Positions 1 to 12,404 are shown, counted from the first letter of the stretch. The stretch is DNA of 64,000 bases from Orientallactaga sibirica (GCA_036365145.1 JAEOAD010000029.1:23545001-23609000); one strand, 5' to 3'. Notes: generated from the letters alone by a model not told the origin. Program-made: numbers and translations.

Positions 1-469
1 CCTTACATTTATTTATGTCTTCATTAGGCTTAGCCAGCTGGCTATTGAGGTCTCCTTTTTGTTCACTCTACTTCAGATCTTTTTTTTTTTTGTTTTTGTT
101 TTTTTGTTTTTTGAGGTAGGGTCTCACTCTGGTCCAGGCTGACTGGAATTAACTACGTAGCTATGTAGTCTCAGGGTGGCCTTGAACTCATGGCAATCCT
201 CCTACCTCTGCCTCCCGAGTGCTGGGATTAAAAGTGTGTGCCACCACAACCAGTTTACTTCAGATCATTTATTTAATGGTCTTTGGAGCCCTTCCTGGTT
301 TTTTTCTGTTAGGTCTAATCTAGGGAAGAACAGTATTCTAATCTAGGGTTGCCTTGCTTTTATCTTTATTTTGTGTTTCTGATCCTATTGTCTCTTCTAT
401 GTTTTGATTGGAGACATCCATTGTGGGACTGGGCAATCTAATTGGATTTACTTGCATTTGATTTTTCAT
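1..469 (-). pseudogene. L1 ORF1 5' part (antisense), split by a B1
   Basis: The reverse complement aligns by eye with the ORF1 start of the L1 at 50278. Shared phrases include the start region (ATG at 469-467) and 'gacctcaata' with 'ctggctaagc'. The coding sequence runs off the left edge and is interrupted by the B1 at 80-255. ORF1 normally encodes the coiled-coil RNA-binding protein of L1; this copy is broken by the insertion and by substitutions. Confidence 0.8.
80..255 (-). mobile_element. B1-type SINE with 11-bp target duplication
   Basis: A T-rich stretch is followed by the reversed B1 body ending near 'ccaccacaaccag'. Flanks carry a perfect 11-bp duplication, 'tacttcagatc', at 69-79 and 256-266. 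The body has an 8-bp tandem duplication ('ctacgtag' then 'ctatgtag') near 153-168. It sits inside L1 ORF1, so it is younger than that L1. Confidence 0.93.
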
Positions 470-1000
470 GTTATTCCTTTTGCACTGTGGTCTGCCCATC
501 ACTGTGTGGGAACCTTATTAAATTTAGGAGGAATCTGTAGTTTATCTTGATGCATCTTCAGTGATTATTCCCTTTTATTTTTGCTTCTATTAGGCTTCTG
601 ATGGCAGAGAACAGGAGCCAGTGAGGGTCTGTGAGGGCTTGAGGACCTGATGAAGGGGCTTATTGTTCAGTGATTTGGGGTATGGGTGGGACTGTATGTT
701 AAGGTGTCCTCAGAGGACGGGGGGATGGAGCAAAGCAGACTGGTGTTGTACCTGGTCTTCAGGGAGGGGGGATCAGAATGTGTGGTGGTTCTGCGATGCT
801 GAGGGTTGAGGGAGTAGAACAGCAGGTCTATTGTGACTATGTTGTAGGGGGTGGCTGGGACTGCCAGGTCCTATGACATGGCAGGGGATATGGAACTGCT
901 GAAGGTCAGGTGAAGGAAGGAGTGGGACTGGTGTCAGTCGAGTTGGGGTGATGAGAAACAGGAGGGGAAGGAGGAGGAAGCAAGAGAAAATTTTGTTTTT
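470..1000 (-). mobile_element. L1 5'UTR (type 1), antisense
   Basis: Directly upstream (antisense) of the ORF1 start. The part nearest ORF1 (about 470-610) matches, in reverse complement, the segment at 30605-30745 that precedes another L1 ORF1; shared phrases include 'cagattcctcct' and 'gcagaccacagtgcaaaag'. The outer part (610-1000) is more GC-rich than the surroundings and is assigned by position only, so the outer boundary is approximate. Confidence 0.6.
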
Positions 1001-1707
1001 CCCTTAGTGAAAGTTCCCCTGTGTTCTTTCATTGTCTCTTTCTGGGAAAACTAATACTCATAAGGTCATGGTTGGAGCCAGAATAAAAAAGGAGGTTAGA
1101 AAATTGTTTCTCTTAGTTTTCAGGTTAGTATGTTTCTAACATTTCAAAAACTTTTGCAAGAATATCAAGAATTTTCAAGAATCCAACTAAGCTTCTGTGA
1201 TATTTCACTGAATCACACACTTGTTTTCATCCAGCATATTAAAATACTAAATAATCATTTGTATCATTTTTTTTTTCTTGGGACTATATTAAGATTGGCA
1301 TTGGTCATTGTGTATGTTTCCTTTAAAAAATCAATATTCTACCACCCCTTTTAGGGTTCAAGAAATACTGTAGAAGATGGGGAAGAAAGAATGTAAGACC
1401 TAGAAGATGGGGAGTGCTGTGGAGATGTGATGAGGCACACTCAAGAACACACTCCAGATGGGGTAACCTGTAGACCTGCTCATGATAAGGCCACTCATCA
1501 TTCTTGTTGTAGTCACTTCTGCATTGTTGGGACAAAGACCAGACCAGAAACAGTTTATGACAGGAAAATATTTTTTTTCAGGCTTACAAATTCCAGGGAA
1601 CACCATCAATAGCAGAGTAGCTAGCTCACTTTCATAGATATAAGCAGAGATGTATCAAACAACCAGCAAACACCAACTGCCAAAGCTCCAACTGCTCTTT
1701 ACACTTC
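1001..1707. other. No recognised gene or repeat
   Basis: Mixed AT-rich sequence. Short ORFs on both strands near 1323-1612 overlap one another and lack any family-like composition. Confidence 0.5.
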
Positions 1708-2848
1708 TTTTTTTATAAATATATATTTTTTATTTATATTATTCTGATTTTACATTCATAGTATTGGTTCCATTGTCCTCCTCCCTGTCCTCCCACTTTC
1801 AAAGGGACCCTCATCAATGGGGAATGTGGGTCATGCATTGTGAGGTTAGTCAAGAGTTCTGTGGGGTATGCCCCAGTCTCTGTGCATAATGCCCCAACTT
1901 GTGACTCTAACAATCTTTCCACCCCCTCTTCCGTGAGTTTCCCTGAGCCACATTGGGGTCATTTTAGTTCTGCTTCAGTGGTGAGGTTTTGGGAGCCTCT
2001 GTGTCTCTGAATATCTGGCTTAGTTGGAGTTGGATGTTCTCTGTGTTTATCTCCTTCAGCCTTTTTCTGGTGTCATGATCACCATGAACACTGTATTCTT
2101 GCCCTTCCCCTGTGTTGTTCTATGGTTTCAACTGGGGCCCTGGTGAGGTGTGGTTAGCTGATCCTCCCTTCAGGTTCATTGTCCACCTGAAAAAAGATAA
2201 GCAAATTCTCCAACGGAGAGAGAAGTTAGTACTAGATAGAAGGGATGACCATATATGTTTTGGAGGGAATTTTATATGCATTGGCTCTCTTCTAGCCCAC
2301 ATTTGGTAGTATCTTGATCTTGGAGACTGAGCTCATTTTTTGTACCTGGATTTGACTTATTTCCCAGTTCCAGCAATGAGTTCCATTCCACTGAGTTGAT
2401 CTATTAGCAGTTGGTTACCCACCATGGCTGTTTGCCACTACTGCACTTGTATGAGCATTACATCAAGTTGTTTCCTGCTGGTTATCTTAGACTGCAAGTT
2501 GTTTGGACCAATGTCGGACCTTTTTCCCCCAGTTGCTCGTGTAGCACCCTCTGGTACTAGACTAGCTAACTGTCTGGGGACTGACCTTCTTCCAGATTCT
2601 GCCAGGTCTCTCTGTGTTTAGTCTCCCACACATATGCTGTTTTTGACAGTAGGGTCTTACCGTTAATGTTTGGTGGGTCACCAAGAACTCTGACAGAAGT
2701 CTGTCTTTTATGGGAAACCTTGTAGGTGTTTCAGATCAACAGCTCATTGTGGAAGTTAACCCTGTGCTGGCACTGGGTGTTATAAGTCTGCACCTAGGAA
2801 GGTGAGGGAGGAAAAAGATAGATAATATAAAAGAGAAAGTGAGTATAG

Positions 2849-2888
<40 letters not shown>

Positions 2889-3360
2889 AAAGAGAAGCAG
2901 GACAAGATTAAAGTTGGCCTTCATGATGCTCTCTCCAGGTTCCTGTGGTTCAGGTGTTCCCTCCGCAGGCCTGCTGAAGGATCAATGTTTTAGCCTGTTG
3001 TTCAGAGTAAAGGGTTTTATAGTATCTTTTCCTTTTGGGTCCCAATTTGTATCCCCCTTGTCCTCCCTCCCACCCTCTCATTCCCTCCCCCCCTTACCTT
3101 CCCTCCATCCCACCCTCCCTCTTGTCTGGGCCTCAGAGTGTTTATTAGGTTTGGCCATGTCATGTGGATTCAGGCTAGGAGCGACAGATAAACGAGACCA
3201 TGCGACATTTATCTTTTTGTGCTTGGGTGAGCTCACTGTTCCATGTTTGACCATTTTTTTTTTCAAATTTCCTTATTTCATCTTTCCTTACTGCTACTTA
3301 GAATTCCATAGTATAGATATACCACATCTTTGTTATCCTATGGCCATACCACCCTGAATG
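1708..3360 (-). mobile_element. L1 3'UTR-like sequence, antisense
   Basis: The segment has polypyrimidine blocks (3060-3122), phrases typical of antisense rodent L1 3' regions, and near 3300-3345 the common antisense motif 'attccatagtatagatatac' followed by 'cacatctttgttatcc'. A GA microsatellite at 2853-2884 lies inside it. More than one L1 copy may be joined here. The longest ORF (2839-3357) is a shadow of the simple repeat and pyrimidine tract. Confidence 0.55.
2853..2884. repeat. (GA)n microsatellite
   Basis: An uninterrupted GA run of about 16 units, flanked by purine-rich sequence. Confidence 0.95.
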
Positions 3361-3508
3361 TGCCCAATCTCGTCTTTATACTTCTTAAGGCTGGATTCCA
3401 AGATCTGCCTCCATGACATGACCTCTTCCCCAGTAGGGCTCTGCCCACAGGAGACCTAAGATTCAAACTGGAGTCTATGGGGCCACACATTTAAACCACT
3501 ATAGTTGT
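3361..3508 (+). mobile_element. 3' end of a rodent interspersed repeat (family not named)
   Basis: The end of the segment ('ctatggggccacacatttaa', then 'accactatag') resembles the ends of the repeats at 21965-22480, 25236-25520 and 37830-38165. I do not assign a family name. Confidence 0.4.
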
Positions 3509-3599
3509 CTTATAATTAGGGAGCTTGGGATGTCATTCTCCTACCCATTGAGCTAATGCCTGTTAAATGTTGCCATGGCATAGCCACTAGTAAAAGACA

Positions 3600-3715
3600 A
3601 GAACTTGCAGGAACTCTGTGAGACTGACGGGGATAAGGGAGGGTAAAGTAGGATATATATGACCAAAGTACATTATACATGCATGAAAATATTTTTAAAA
3701 ATGTTTTTGAACCTT
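3600..3715 (+). mobile_element. L1 3'-terminal fragment
   Basis: The sequence 'gaccaaagtacattatacat' and the following 'gcatgaaaatattttt' match the common rodent L1 3' end pattern, ending in a short A-rich tail. Confidence 0.5.
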
Positions 3716-5284
3716 TTTCATATATAGTCCTAACTTTTCATGGTCAATATGTGCAAATACTAAGGTGCAGGAACAAAAGCAGAAGGAAGATAAGAATTTT
3801 ACAAACAACTTGATCATTGGAGAAGGTCTTATCTTAGGCATTGAGCATTACCACAAATTATGATTATCACTTTTTTAAAAGGTTCTTTCTACTTTGAAAC
3901 ATTTGGATTTGTTTTTAACCAAGTCTCTTTGGTGGAATAGGCAGACATTATTTAAGAAAGTCTTGCATAAAAAAAGGAATCACTTACAACTTAGCATATG
4001 GCTTGAGATCCAGCAGGGAGAAAATCATTATGGGGGCACATGGAAAAATACAATTAAATTAAGGTTACCACCTGCCTCATTTTAATCATGCTATTGCAAA
4101 ATAAAAAAAAAAAAAAGTTCATGTCCAATGTCATGATTGGCTCTTTCTACACTCATTTTTTTTCCTTGTGGTTTGAAACCTTCGCTTTCACCCACCACCC
4201 AAATATCCTTTGTACTAATTGTCAAACCTAAGTTATAAAAAATATTATACTTTACATGTTTAATATTATTATGAGATGCCAATATAATATTCTGGTATCA
4301 TTGTCCTCTTCCTATCTACCACATTAATTACAGAAAAAATCTTTCTAAATCATAAATATAATTTCATTTTTCTTTTGTTGTAAGTTACTTTGGTAATCCA
4401 AAATATTTCTCATGAAACAATTCTAAACTCTTTGACATAGTTATTCCAACTATATCACCCATATATCTGTAACCTGGACACTGTAGGTCACTGCAATCCA
4501 TTATAGTCAAAATGTAATATTTTCTTATATTTTCTCTTTTTTATTGAGATGATTCTACCAGTTCATAGGCCAACAGGATGTATAAGACTTGAATTCTCCT
4601 TTCTATCTTCAGCATTTACAACAGTGGCTGCTAGGTAATTAATACTTAATTGTCATTAAAGTTTTTCTGAATAGTTATTAAATTTAAAAAATAGCATCTT
4701 CCAGGATATTATCTTCAGATTTTATACCTAAAATCAATATCTTTGTAAGATACTGAATGTTTTCACTTTCTGATATAGGAGCTCATGGACCTCTTCTTTC
4801 AGTTCCTTACATGGTCTTGTTTTTTTGGGTATTTTTTGTCCTGGAAATTGGTAAATGTCTTTAGTCCAAAGCTACCAGACATAAATACATTTTGATGCCA
4901 AATGAGAAAACCATTTTATCTAGGTCCCATTTCCTGTCAAACATCTGCAAGCACAAGTGAGGAGTCAGTGTTTTTGCCCAAAATGACCTTTATTTATTTA
5001 GTATTGACACTAAATGATTTTCAGAAAATATTCCTTTTGGGAAAAAGTTATATCTTATGATCTTGTAAACTGACATCTGAAGTAGGCAGTATTTTCATAA
5101 CTCATATCGAATGTATGTGTTGTATATCTAATGTATGATATATAATAAACTAATGATAAATTAATAATCTACTGTCCATCACTTTCAAATTAGTGATGTT
5201 TTGGTTTAAGTGAAACTAGATTATTTTGTTAAGTATTTTCTTTAGAAGAGTTTTCTTTAGAACGGTTGCTGAATAAAAAAATAA
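3716..5284. other. Unique AT-rich stretch, no gene seen
   Basis: No SINE head, LTR end or coding pattern is recognisable. An A14 run lies at 4103-4116. The 60-aa class ORFs here are unsupported. Confidence 0.5.
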
Positions 5285-5571
5285 GGGCTGGAGAGATGGC
5301 TTAGCAGTTAAGGCGCCTGCCTGCTAAGCCTAAGAACGCTGGTTCCAATCTCCAGCGGTTCCAATCTCCAGGTCCCACTTTTAGCCAGATGCAAAGTGAC
5401 GCAAGGGCACAATGCCACTCTTGCCCACAAGGGGGGTGCACGCATCTGGATTTCGTTCACAGCAGCTGAGAGACCACTGGCGCACCCATCTCTGTCTCCC
5501 TCTCCCTCTCTGTCTGTCTCTCTCTGTGTCTCTCTCCAAAAATAAATAAAAAAATAATAAAAAAATAAAAA
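5285..5571 (+). mobile_element. tRNA-derived SINE, long subtype with 17-bp duplication
   Basis: The head 'gggctggagagatggcttag' carries a tRNA-type A box; a B-box-like 'ggttccaatctcc' occurs twice in tandem. The middle ('gcaagggcacaatgc') and CT-rich part are followed by an AATAAA-rich tail. An A/T-rich duplication ('aataaaaaaataa') appears on both sides. It is the same subtype as the copy at 52294. The SINE has no protein; transcription would be by RNA polymerase III. Confidence 0.9.
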
Positions 5572-6582
5572 TTAATAAAAAAATAACATATGTAACATTC
5601 TCCATGCCTAAGATTGTCATTGGAAATAAAGAGACTGATCTAAGGTAGAGGAGCATGTATTACCAGAAACAAAGAATTGAGGTAGCTTTATTTATTTATT
5701 TTATTTAAATTAGATATGTGATCATGGAGGTTTTCTCTGAGAAAGGAACATTGAGCTAAACTAAGGGAAAGGTGTTAGTCCCACTCTAGGCTTTATTAAC
5801 AAATTAACCCTGAAATGTCAGGGAGTGCTTCAATTGAATATTGCATTTTTACCCTGGGTTGGTGTATGATTTGGCTCCATAGTCACTGAGGTTTCAAGGC
5901 CCTCAGCTTACTTAAGAGTACATGATTTTAGGTATCTCCACTGTGAGAAGAGACTAGGAAATCTTGGGTGAAAATTTAAATGCTATGGTCTCAAAATGAT
6001 ACATATTCCATCTGCCCATTGCCTATTGATCAGAAATGGTCCCATGAGTGCATGTTATAATGAAAGATTCAACAAGAATAAATGGATGCATAAATTTCCT
6101 TTGGCTGTTACAACAAATTGCCACATCATTACTAGTGAAAAGCAACACATTTTTCATGACATACCTGGAGGTCATAAGCCCTTAGATAGTGACTGAGACT
6201 CTTAATCTTTTCACTTTCCAAAGATGGCTCTTCTCTTTGGCTTGAGGTTCATCTTCTCATAGATTTTTTTGCTCAGCTTTCATCACTATTTAGTGCTTTC
6301 TCCCAACTCAACATTCCTATCTCCCTGTTTTTAGGAACCTTGTGATTATATTGTACATTTCTGGATAATTCAAGGTAGTTTCCTCATCTCATGAAATTGA
6401 AACTCATTTGGAACACAATTTCTTTTATCATGTTAAGTTATGTATGCACAGGTTCTAATAGTTAGAATATGCACATTCTGAAGAAGAAACATTGCTCTTT
6501 CTGTCATACTTGACTGGAAATGACAAGGGGCCTAATACTTGAGCAAAGACATCTGACAGTGTAGATCAAACATCATACATTA
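5572..6582. other. No recognised gene or repeat
   Basis: AT-rich, with a short ATTT-rich patch near 5685-5710. An ORF at 5996-6196 shows no recognisable domain. Confidence 0.5.
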
Positions 6583-6657
6583 GGGCTAGAGGTATAGTTC
6601 AGCTGCAGAACACTTATGTCACATGTATAAGATCCTGGTTTATATTCCAGCAATCTT
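6583..6657 (+). mobile_element. ID-like SINE fragment (tRNA-Ala/BC1 type)
   Basis: The sequence 'gggctagaggtatagttcag', then 'cacttatgtcacatgtataa' and 'cctggtttatattccagcaa', follows the ID element order (A box, loop, B box). The B box is decayed (expected GGTTCGATTCC). No clear A tail is seen. Confidence 0.6.
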
Positions 6658-6744
6658 AGATAACCATATACTATGAGCTCTATGTTGTTAATACACTCAT
6701 GATTCAGTAAGGGGACCAAGAGTCATTAAGTATATAACAAGAAT

Positions 6745-7092
6745 TATGGTGGTTTGATTCAGGTGTCCTCCATAATCTTAGGTGTTCTGAATGCTAGGTT
6801 CCAAGCTAATGGATATTTGTGAATTAACGTCTCCTAGAGGCAGTGTATTATTGGAGACAGGCTTATGGATGTTATAGCCAGTTTCCCCTTGCCAGTGTGT
6901 GGCACAGTCTCCTGTTATTGTTGTATACCTGATGTTGGTGAGGAGGTGATGTCCACCCTCTGCTTGTGCCATTGTTTTCCACTGCCATCATGGATCTTCC
7001 CCTTAGCCTGTAAGCCAAAATAAACCCTTTTTATTCCCACAAGATGCTCTTGGTCTGGTGACTCTGTCAGCAATATGAACCTGACAGCAACA
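6745..7092 (+). mobile_element. Solo MaLR-type LTR (MT-like) with 5-bp duplication
   Basis: The LTR body begins near 'ggtttgattcaggtgtcctc', has the polyadenylation signal AATAAA near 7019, and ends in '...gacagcaaca'. The 5-bp direct repeat AGAAT is present at 6740-6744 and 7093-7097, as expected for an ERVL-MaLR insertion. The first bases read TA in place of TG, a decayed end. No internal region is attached. Confidence 0.8.
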
Positions 7093-9873
7093 AGAATAAA
7101 AGACAACAATTGGAAATAAGAACTGAAAACATAAAGAAGAATAAATGAAAAGAGACCATAGGAATACTCTTAATTGGCCAGGATAAAGATTAGGGTCCTG
7201 GTTCTAAATGAGACAAATAAGCCATTTGAAAGTACTGATCAAGATGAGTTACATAATTTGAGCATAGACTATAGGGAGAATAAAAAGGTGGGATTAACAA
7301 ACCAAATGAGTCAAAGATGGAATATTGAAAGGAACTGAGGGAAGAGGTAGATACAAATCATCGTATTGGCAATTCTTGCTGATTGCTGATTTTTATTGTA
7401 AATTAACTTTTTTTCCCCTCTCTTAAGGGCCCAGCAGATACTGTCAGCAAGGAAATTGTGTCAGAAAGAATTGAGTTTACCTATTCACTGCTACCTGGCA
7501 GAATTTTAGGTCAGACTTATTCCCAAACTTATTGTCAAAATAATTTTATAGATGCATAGTAGCTTATAATCAGACACATTCATTTATTTTTCCATGTATA
7601 TATTTAATCTAGAAAGAAAGATAGGAAAGGTTAATGAGATACTGTCAGAAGAAGGAGTTTGTGTGTATGCTATCTTTTATTCACCAGAACCTAACTAATT
7701 AAAGACAACACCAAACTTTCTACCTTTTGTCTTGATATTTAAACAACAGGAAGAATAAACTGGAGGAGTGTGAATAGCTTCATTTAGCCTCCTTGAAGAG
7801 TATGCCAGTGTTATTGAGCACATAACATGTGTGATTATGCTAGCTGTAGAATGTACAGAGGGGAGATTAATGTTATTAAATTGTTCCAATGAGGATATTT
7901 GTATCAAAGATATTAAAAATTGTTCAACTTTTTAATATTGATTTCAGCAAATAAATTTTATGCTCAGTGTTCATAACATGTAATTTTGATGTACAACTTT
8001 ACCTTCTAATACTATTCTACATGTATACCATGACTTGAGGTATGCTCCTATTGAAATTAAAAAAAAAAAAAAAAAAGATGAGTTTTTAACATAATCAACC
8101 AATTAGCCAGTTAATGGATTATAAGTTATTTTATAATTATCAGAGATATTTGATGTTCATATAATAATCCTGAACCTCTAGAAAAAGACTAATTCAATAA
8201 AACTATTATACTCCATGGTACAAATAAGACTCTAAAGTAACTCATGTATATTGTAAATTTCCTTGGTAATAGAAACCAGGAGTATGTTCAAATTGAAACT
8301 CATTTTAACTTTTTAGCCGTGATTCTGTCTAAACTCTCTTTGCAGATATTTTTCTTTCCAGTTTCTTCAAATTCCTAGGTATAGCACATATCCTATCCTA
8401 ATTTTCCTTCTCACTGTATAAAATACATGATTTACTTGACCTAATTTTAAATATATTTTGTTGTCTTGTAACTTTTGTGATAAACTTTATTTTCTCTCTC
8501 TTTTAATCTCTCTCTCTTTTATCATTAATCATTATACCAGGTTTCTTATTTTCAGTATTCACAAGTGTATGCTTCCTTGACTAAGGAAGTATTAGTGTTT
8601 AGTGGGCATAGGGGTTGATATGTGCAGAAATATTTGTGTATATAATAGTGGAGACCTGGCATTTTCATTTGATTGTTATTAAAACCTACATAAAGTATTT
8701 AGAATAGAAATACTACATACCAACATGTACATTAATACTCTCAAAAATATTTATATTTGAGTAAAACATATCTCAGTAGAGGTGATCTTTATTATAATTC
8801 ATTGGATTTTATGCTAATTAGTCCTGTTGTCCCTTTCTACTAAATACTGCTTATAGTCAAAATAAATTAAATGGAACAAAAAATTAAGATTTATGTTATA
8901 ATATTAAATTTTTATATGTGTAAGTTTGCTAAATCAGGATAAATTTATTGGGGCTGTATACATAAGATTTAGGAATAAAGAAATTAGCAATAAAGAAATT
9001 TAAATTAATAAAATCCATGGAAGGAGTAATGAAAATATATGCATTTCTTTTAAAGTGGGAGATTGAAAAATAGAAGTGCTTTTTAAATACTCATTATTTT
9101 TTCAGGAAAAAATTATAGCTTTTATTGTATCACACAGAATTTGTAACACAGACTTCTCATTACCATCTCCATTTATTGGCAGGTATTCAAAACTGCTTCT
9201 GGGTTTTCTTTTTCTTTCAGTGAGTGAAAACCTTTAATCATACTTTTTTCAGTTTCTTTTCCCATTTAAAAGAAACTTTTTAATAATAGCCTGCATATAT
9301 ATGTACTATAATATATTGTGCATTATGACAATATACATTGGTCATAATCCCCTCCCACCACCTTCTCTTTTCTCCCTCTTGCCATTTGTGGTATTGGAAT
9401 AAAAATGTGGAAACTACCTGCTCAGGAAGTCAGTCCTAATATATGTTGACTTTAGAGAAGTACTGAATCTTGTGCTAGTGTCAGTAGTTGCTTTTGAGCA
9501 CCAGAGCTTCCTTGTTGGGAAGGTATTTTACTTTTTGTTTTTCCTTTCTACAAAGAAATATAGTTATTTCAAGGCCAGGTACAGGTTACTTAGTCATTTT
9601 ATCAGCCTGTCTTTTTTGTTTTCAAAATGGGTGAGTGAGAATAAACAAATATGTAGTGGGGCAATAAAATCAAGAAGAGGGGATTAAAAATGGAACAGAC
9701 TTTTAATAAGCTGTTCAAATTAATATATCTAATTTTACAAATGGAAGTGTTGGGCAGGTTATTTCCCCTTTAACAATTCTGACACTGAATAGAAAGTCAA
9801 ATTCTTCAAGTGTGACTGCAACAAATGCTATGCATGGATATATCCAGACTACCTTTCAGAATGTAGTGTTTTG
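7093..9873. other. Long unique AT-rich stretch, no gene seen
   Basis: I see no repeat signature other than an A18 run at 8059-8076. Small ORFs (for example 7695-7907 minus and 9472-9687 plus) have AT-rich, unremarkable translations. Diverged, unrecognised repeats are possible. Confidence 0.5.
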
Positions 9874-10087
9874 TGGCTGGAGAAATTGCTTAGTGGTTAA
9901 GACACTTGCCTGCAAAGCCAAAGAACACAGGTTCAACTCCCCAGGACCCATACAGGCCTGTTGCACAAGGTGGTGCATGTGTCTAGAGTTTCTTTGAGTG
10001 GTTGGAGGCCCTGGTATGTCCATTCTTTATCTCTCTCATTCTCTCTATATTTGCTTCTTTCTCTCTCTCAATATTAAAAACAAAGAG
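9874..10087 (+). mobile_element. tRNA-derived SINE with 12-bp target duplication
   Basis: It begins 'tggctggagaaattgcttag' and has the B-box-like 'aggttcaactcccc', the 'gcacaaggtggtgcatgtg' core, a CT-rich block and a short A-rich tail. The duplication 'tgtagtgttttg' is perfect at 9862-9873 and 10088-10099. The ORF at 9812-9997 is a shadow of this element. Confidence 0.92.
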
Positions 10088-10317
10088 TGTAGTGTTTTGA
10101 ACATGGCAAACATGACTGAAAACCAGACTCAAGGTGACAGTTAGATAGGAGTGAGTGTGGAAAGGAGATGAAAGTGATCACCTGCAATGAATTAACTGTA
10201 CAGAGCCCATGTGAGGGTTGATAAACTGCATGGTAAAATTCAAATGAAAATTGCTATGTCTGAACTAAAACCTTGCTTTGTAAAGACGTTAGAGGAAATA
10301 AGGAAACCTGACTCAAA

Positions 10318-10500
10318 AAACCCAAATATCACATGCTTTCTGATTTCACTCCATATGAGGGGCATGGGGATTACTTTGTAAAGAGACCATGGGCAAGGTG
10401 GTATAGGAGACTAATGAGAGTAGAATAAAAATAAAGTGCAACAATACACAGGTATGAAAATATCACACTGAAGTCCATCATTTCTACCCTAAATAAAAAA
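10318..10500 (+). mobile_element. L1 3'UTR fragment
   Basis: The phrase 'caaatatcacatgctttctg' followed by 'atttcactccatatgagg', and the later 'aggtatgaaaatatcacac' ending in an A-rich run, resemble a diverged rodent L1 3' end. Confidence 0.45.
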
Positions 10501-11286
10501 AACTGAATTGGAGCAAGTTAAATTTCTTTTTACTGCTCACTCTTATCCACTATTTTTACCTTGTAGTTAATGATATATTATATGGTACTTATATTTATAT
10601 ATTTTATATATAAATTTTCACTGAAAATGTCCACAGGGATGTAACTTTGAAAAAAAAAAAATCACTTCTTTCAGTTCCATTGCATTTTTACATTTCCAAG
10701 TACCAGAAATTTCACTTATTTTCATACTTACAGATATATGTTGATGTAAGCTCATGTAGATTTAATACACCCACACATCCATAAAGTTGGAATGTATAAA
10801 TATTTTTATCAGATAAACTAGCTGATAGAATAATGACATTGGTGGTTTCTTTCAAGGTACACATTTTTATGCCTGCTTCAGTTTGTGATGAATTGAGGGG
10901 AAAACTACAAGCAATAAACCAAGAAGAATATCACAATTAAATATCTATGTGCTTGACAAATAATTTGAAAATGAACTCTCTTAGTAGTCAGTTAAATTGA
11001 TCATTTATTTTTGTTTTCCACTAGGAACTTAAGTAATACTTATGTTGTTATTTATATTTTCTTATGCATGAATGGCTTGGACAGCAGATATATGGGGTTC
11101 AAAGATAAATATACTTCTTATTTGAACATCCAATGCCTGCCAAAATTACCTATACTTAATAGAAAGTAGTAAGAAGAAAATAGATATAGTATATAATTGT
11201 GCTCATCTATATATCCTCACACACATATGTCCTTTATATAATGTTAACATACCAGTCAGCCAATTTTTAAAGGTTAAGAATACAAT
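10501..11286. other. No recognised gene or repeat
   Basis: Very AT-rich, with an A12 run at 10650-10661 and TA-rich patches near 10570-10610. Confidence 0.5.
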
Positions 11287-11545
11287 GATAGGGCTTAAGG
11301 GATAGCACAGTTGATAGTGCTTGCTGCCCAAACGTGAGGACCTAGAACCCTGAGATAGGAGAATCGTTATAAGAACATAAGCCAGCTAGTCTGATATATG
11401 TAGTAGGAAAACATAAAGAGAACCTGTCTCAAAGCAAGGTTGAAGTCAAGTCTGACAACTGATGTTGTTCTTTGACCTCTACAGTGAATCAAGGGTGTAT
11501 GGGCATCAGCAATCCCACATAAATAGACACACATAAATATTTAAA
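11287..11545 (+). mobile_element. B4-like composite SINE
   Basis: An ID/tRNA-like head ('gggcttaagggatagcacag', then 'tgcttgctgcccaaacgtga') is followed by a B1-like half ('aacctgtctcaaagcaagg') and an ending with 'tttgacctctacag' and 'acacacataaatatttaaaa'. This order is that of the rodent B4 family. It is diverged, and a B1 is inserted just after it. Confidence 0.55.
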
Positions 11546-11557
11546 ACATGAAAGACA

Positions 11558-11742
11558 GCCAGGTGTGGTGGCACACACCTTTAACCCCAGCACTTGGGAG
11601 GCAGAGGTAGGAGTATTGCCATGAGTTCAAGGACACCTTGAGAATACTTAATGAATCCAGGTCAGCCTGGGCAAAACCATACCTCGAAAAACCAAAAACT
11701 AAACTAAACAAAACTAAAAAACTAAACTAAAATAAAATAAGG
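11558..11742 (+). mobile_element. B1-type SINE with 11-bp target duplication
   Basis: The body starts 'gccaggtgtggtggcacaca' and ends 'cctcgaaaaaccaaaaac', with a long tail of AAACT-type units. The direct repeat 'catgaaagaca' is perfect at 11547-11557 and 11743-11753. Confidence 0.93.
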
Positions 11743-11753
11743 CATGAAAGACA

Positions 11754-12267
11754 AACCTTTATTAATACAAAGGACCCTACAGCCATCAACATTTTTATAA
11801 TAATTCATAAAATAAATGATTTGATGCTAGGTTGAAAGAGTCCTAAAATTACTTACATTAAAACACTGAAATATGATGAAATATATACAATAATGCAGTT
11901 GTAATAAAATGCAAAGTGAACAGAATATAAAAGCATGGTAAAATCAGAACTAAGTATGCCTAATAAAAGAGCTTCAAAATATATTCAGCAAACAATAAGA
12001 AATAGCAGGGAAATTTTCAAGTAAGCATTATCCAAAAATGATAGAGACAAACAGATATATAGATGTAGTTTATGTCAGTTAAAGAAATATAGTTGAATAA
12101 TAGAAAAGAAAAAATATTATTAAACAAAATCATAGCATTAATTTAACATGTTCACATATGAGATTATTTTTAAAATAACATTAGAAAGAAATGCACACAA
12201 TGTGGTATTATCTATAAGTGTTCAATTGCCTATAGCAATACTTTCTATAAAAATGTGTACTTATGAT
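11754..12267. other. No recognised gene or repeat
   Basis: A-rich sequence with many short A runs and no interpretable ORF. Confidence 0.5.
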
Positions 12268-12400
12268 AAAACACACCTTTGGTCTCAGCAGTTGGAAAGT
12301 AGATGTAGGAGAATTGTGGTGAGTCTCAGGACTGCCTGGAGCTACATAATAAATTCCAGGTCAACCTTGGCTAGGATGAGACCCTACCTGAAACAAAATG
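12268..12400 (+). mobile_element. 5'-truncated, diverged B1
   Basis: It matches the B1 order from 'cacacctttggtctcagcag' through 'aaattccaggtcaaccttgg' to 'gatgagaccctacctgaaac'. The B1 head is missing, and no target duplication is visible. Confidence 0.8.
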
Positions 12401-12404
12401 TACT

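Noticed and set aside
2839..3357. A 172-aa plus-strand ORF
   Set aside because: It starts in a GA microsatellite (EREREREK) and crosses a polypyrimidine L1 3'UTR region; composition explains it.
8059..8076. A18 run considered as a retrocopy tail
   Set aside because: No flanking duplication and no recognisable body upstream.
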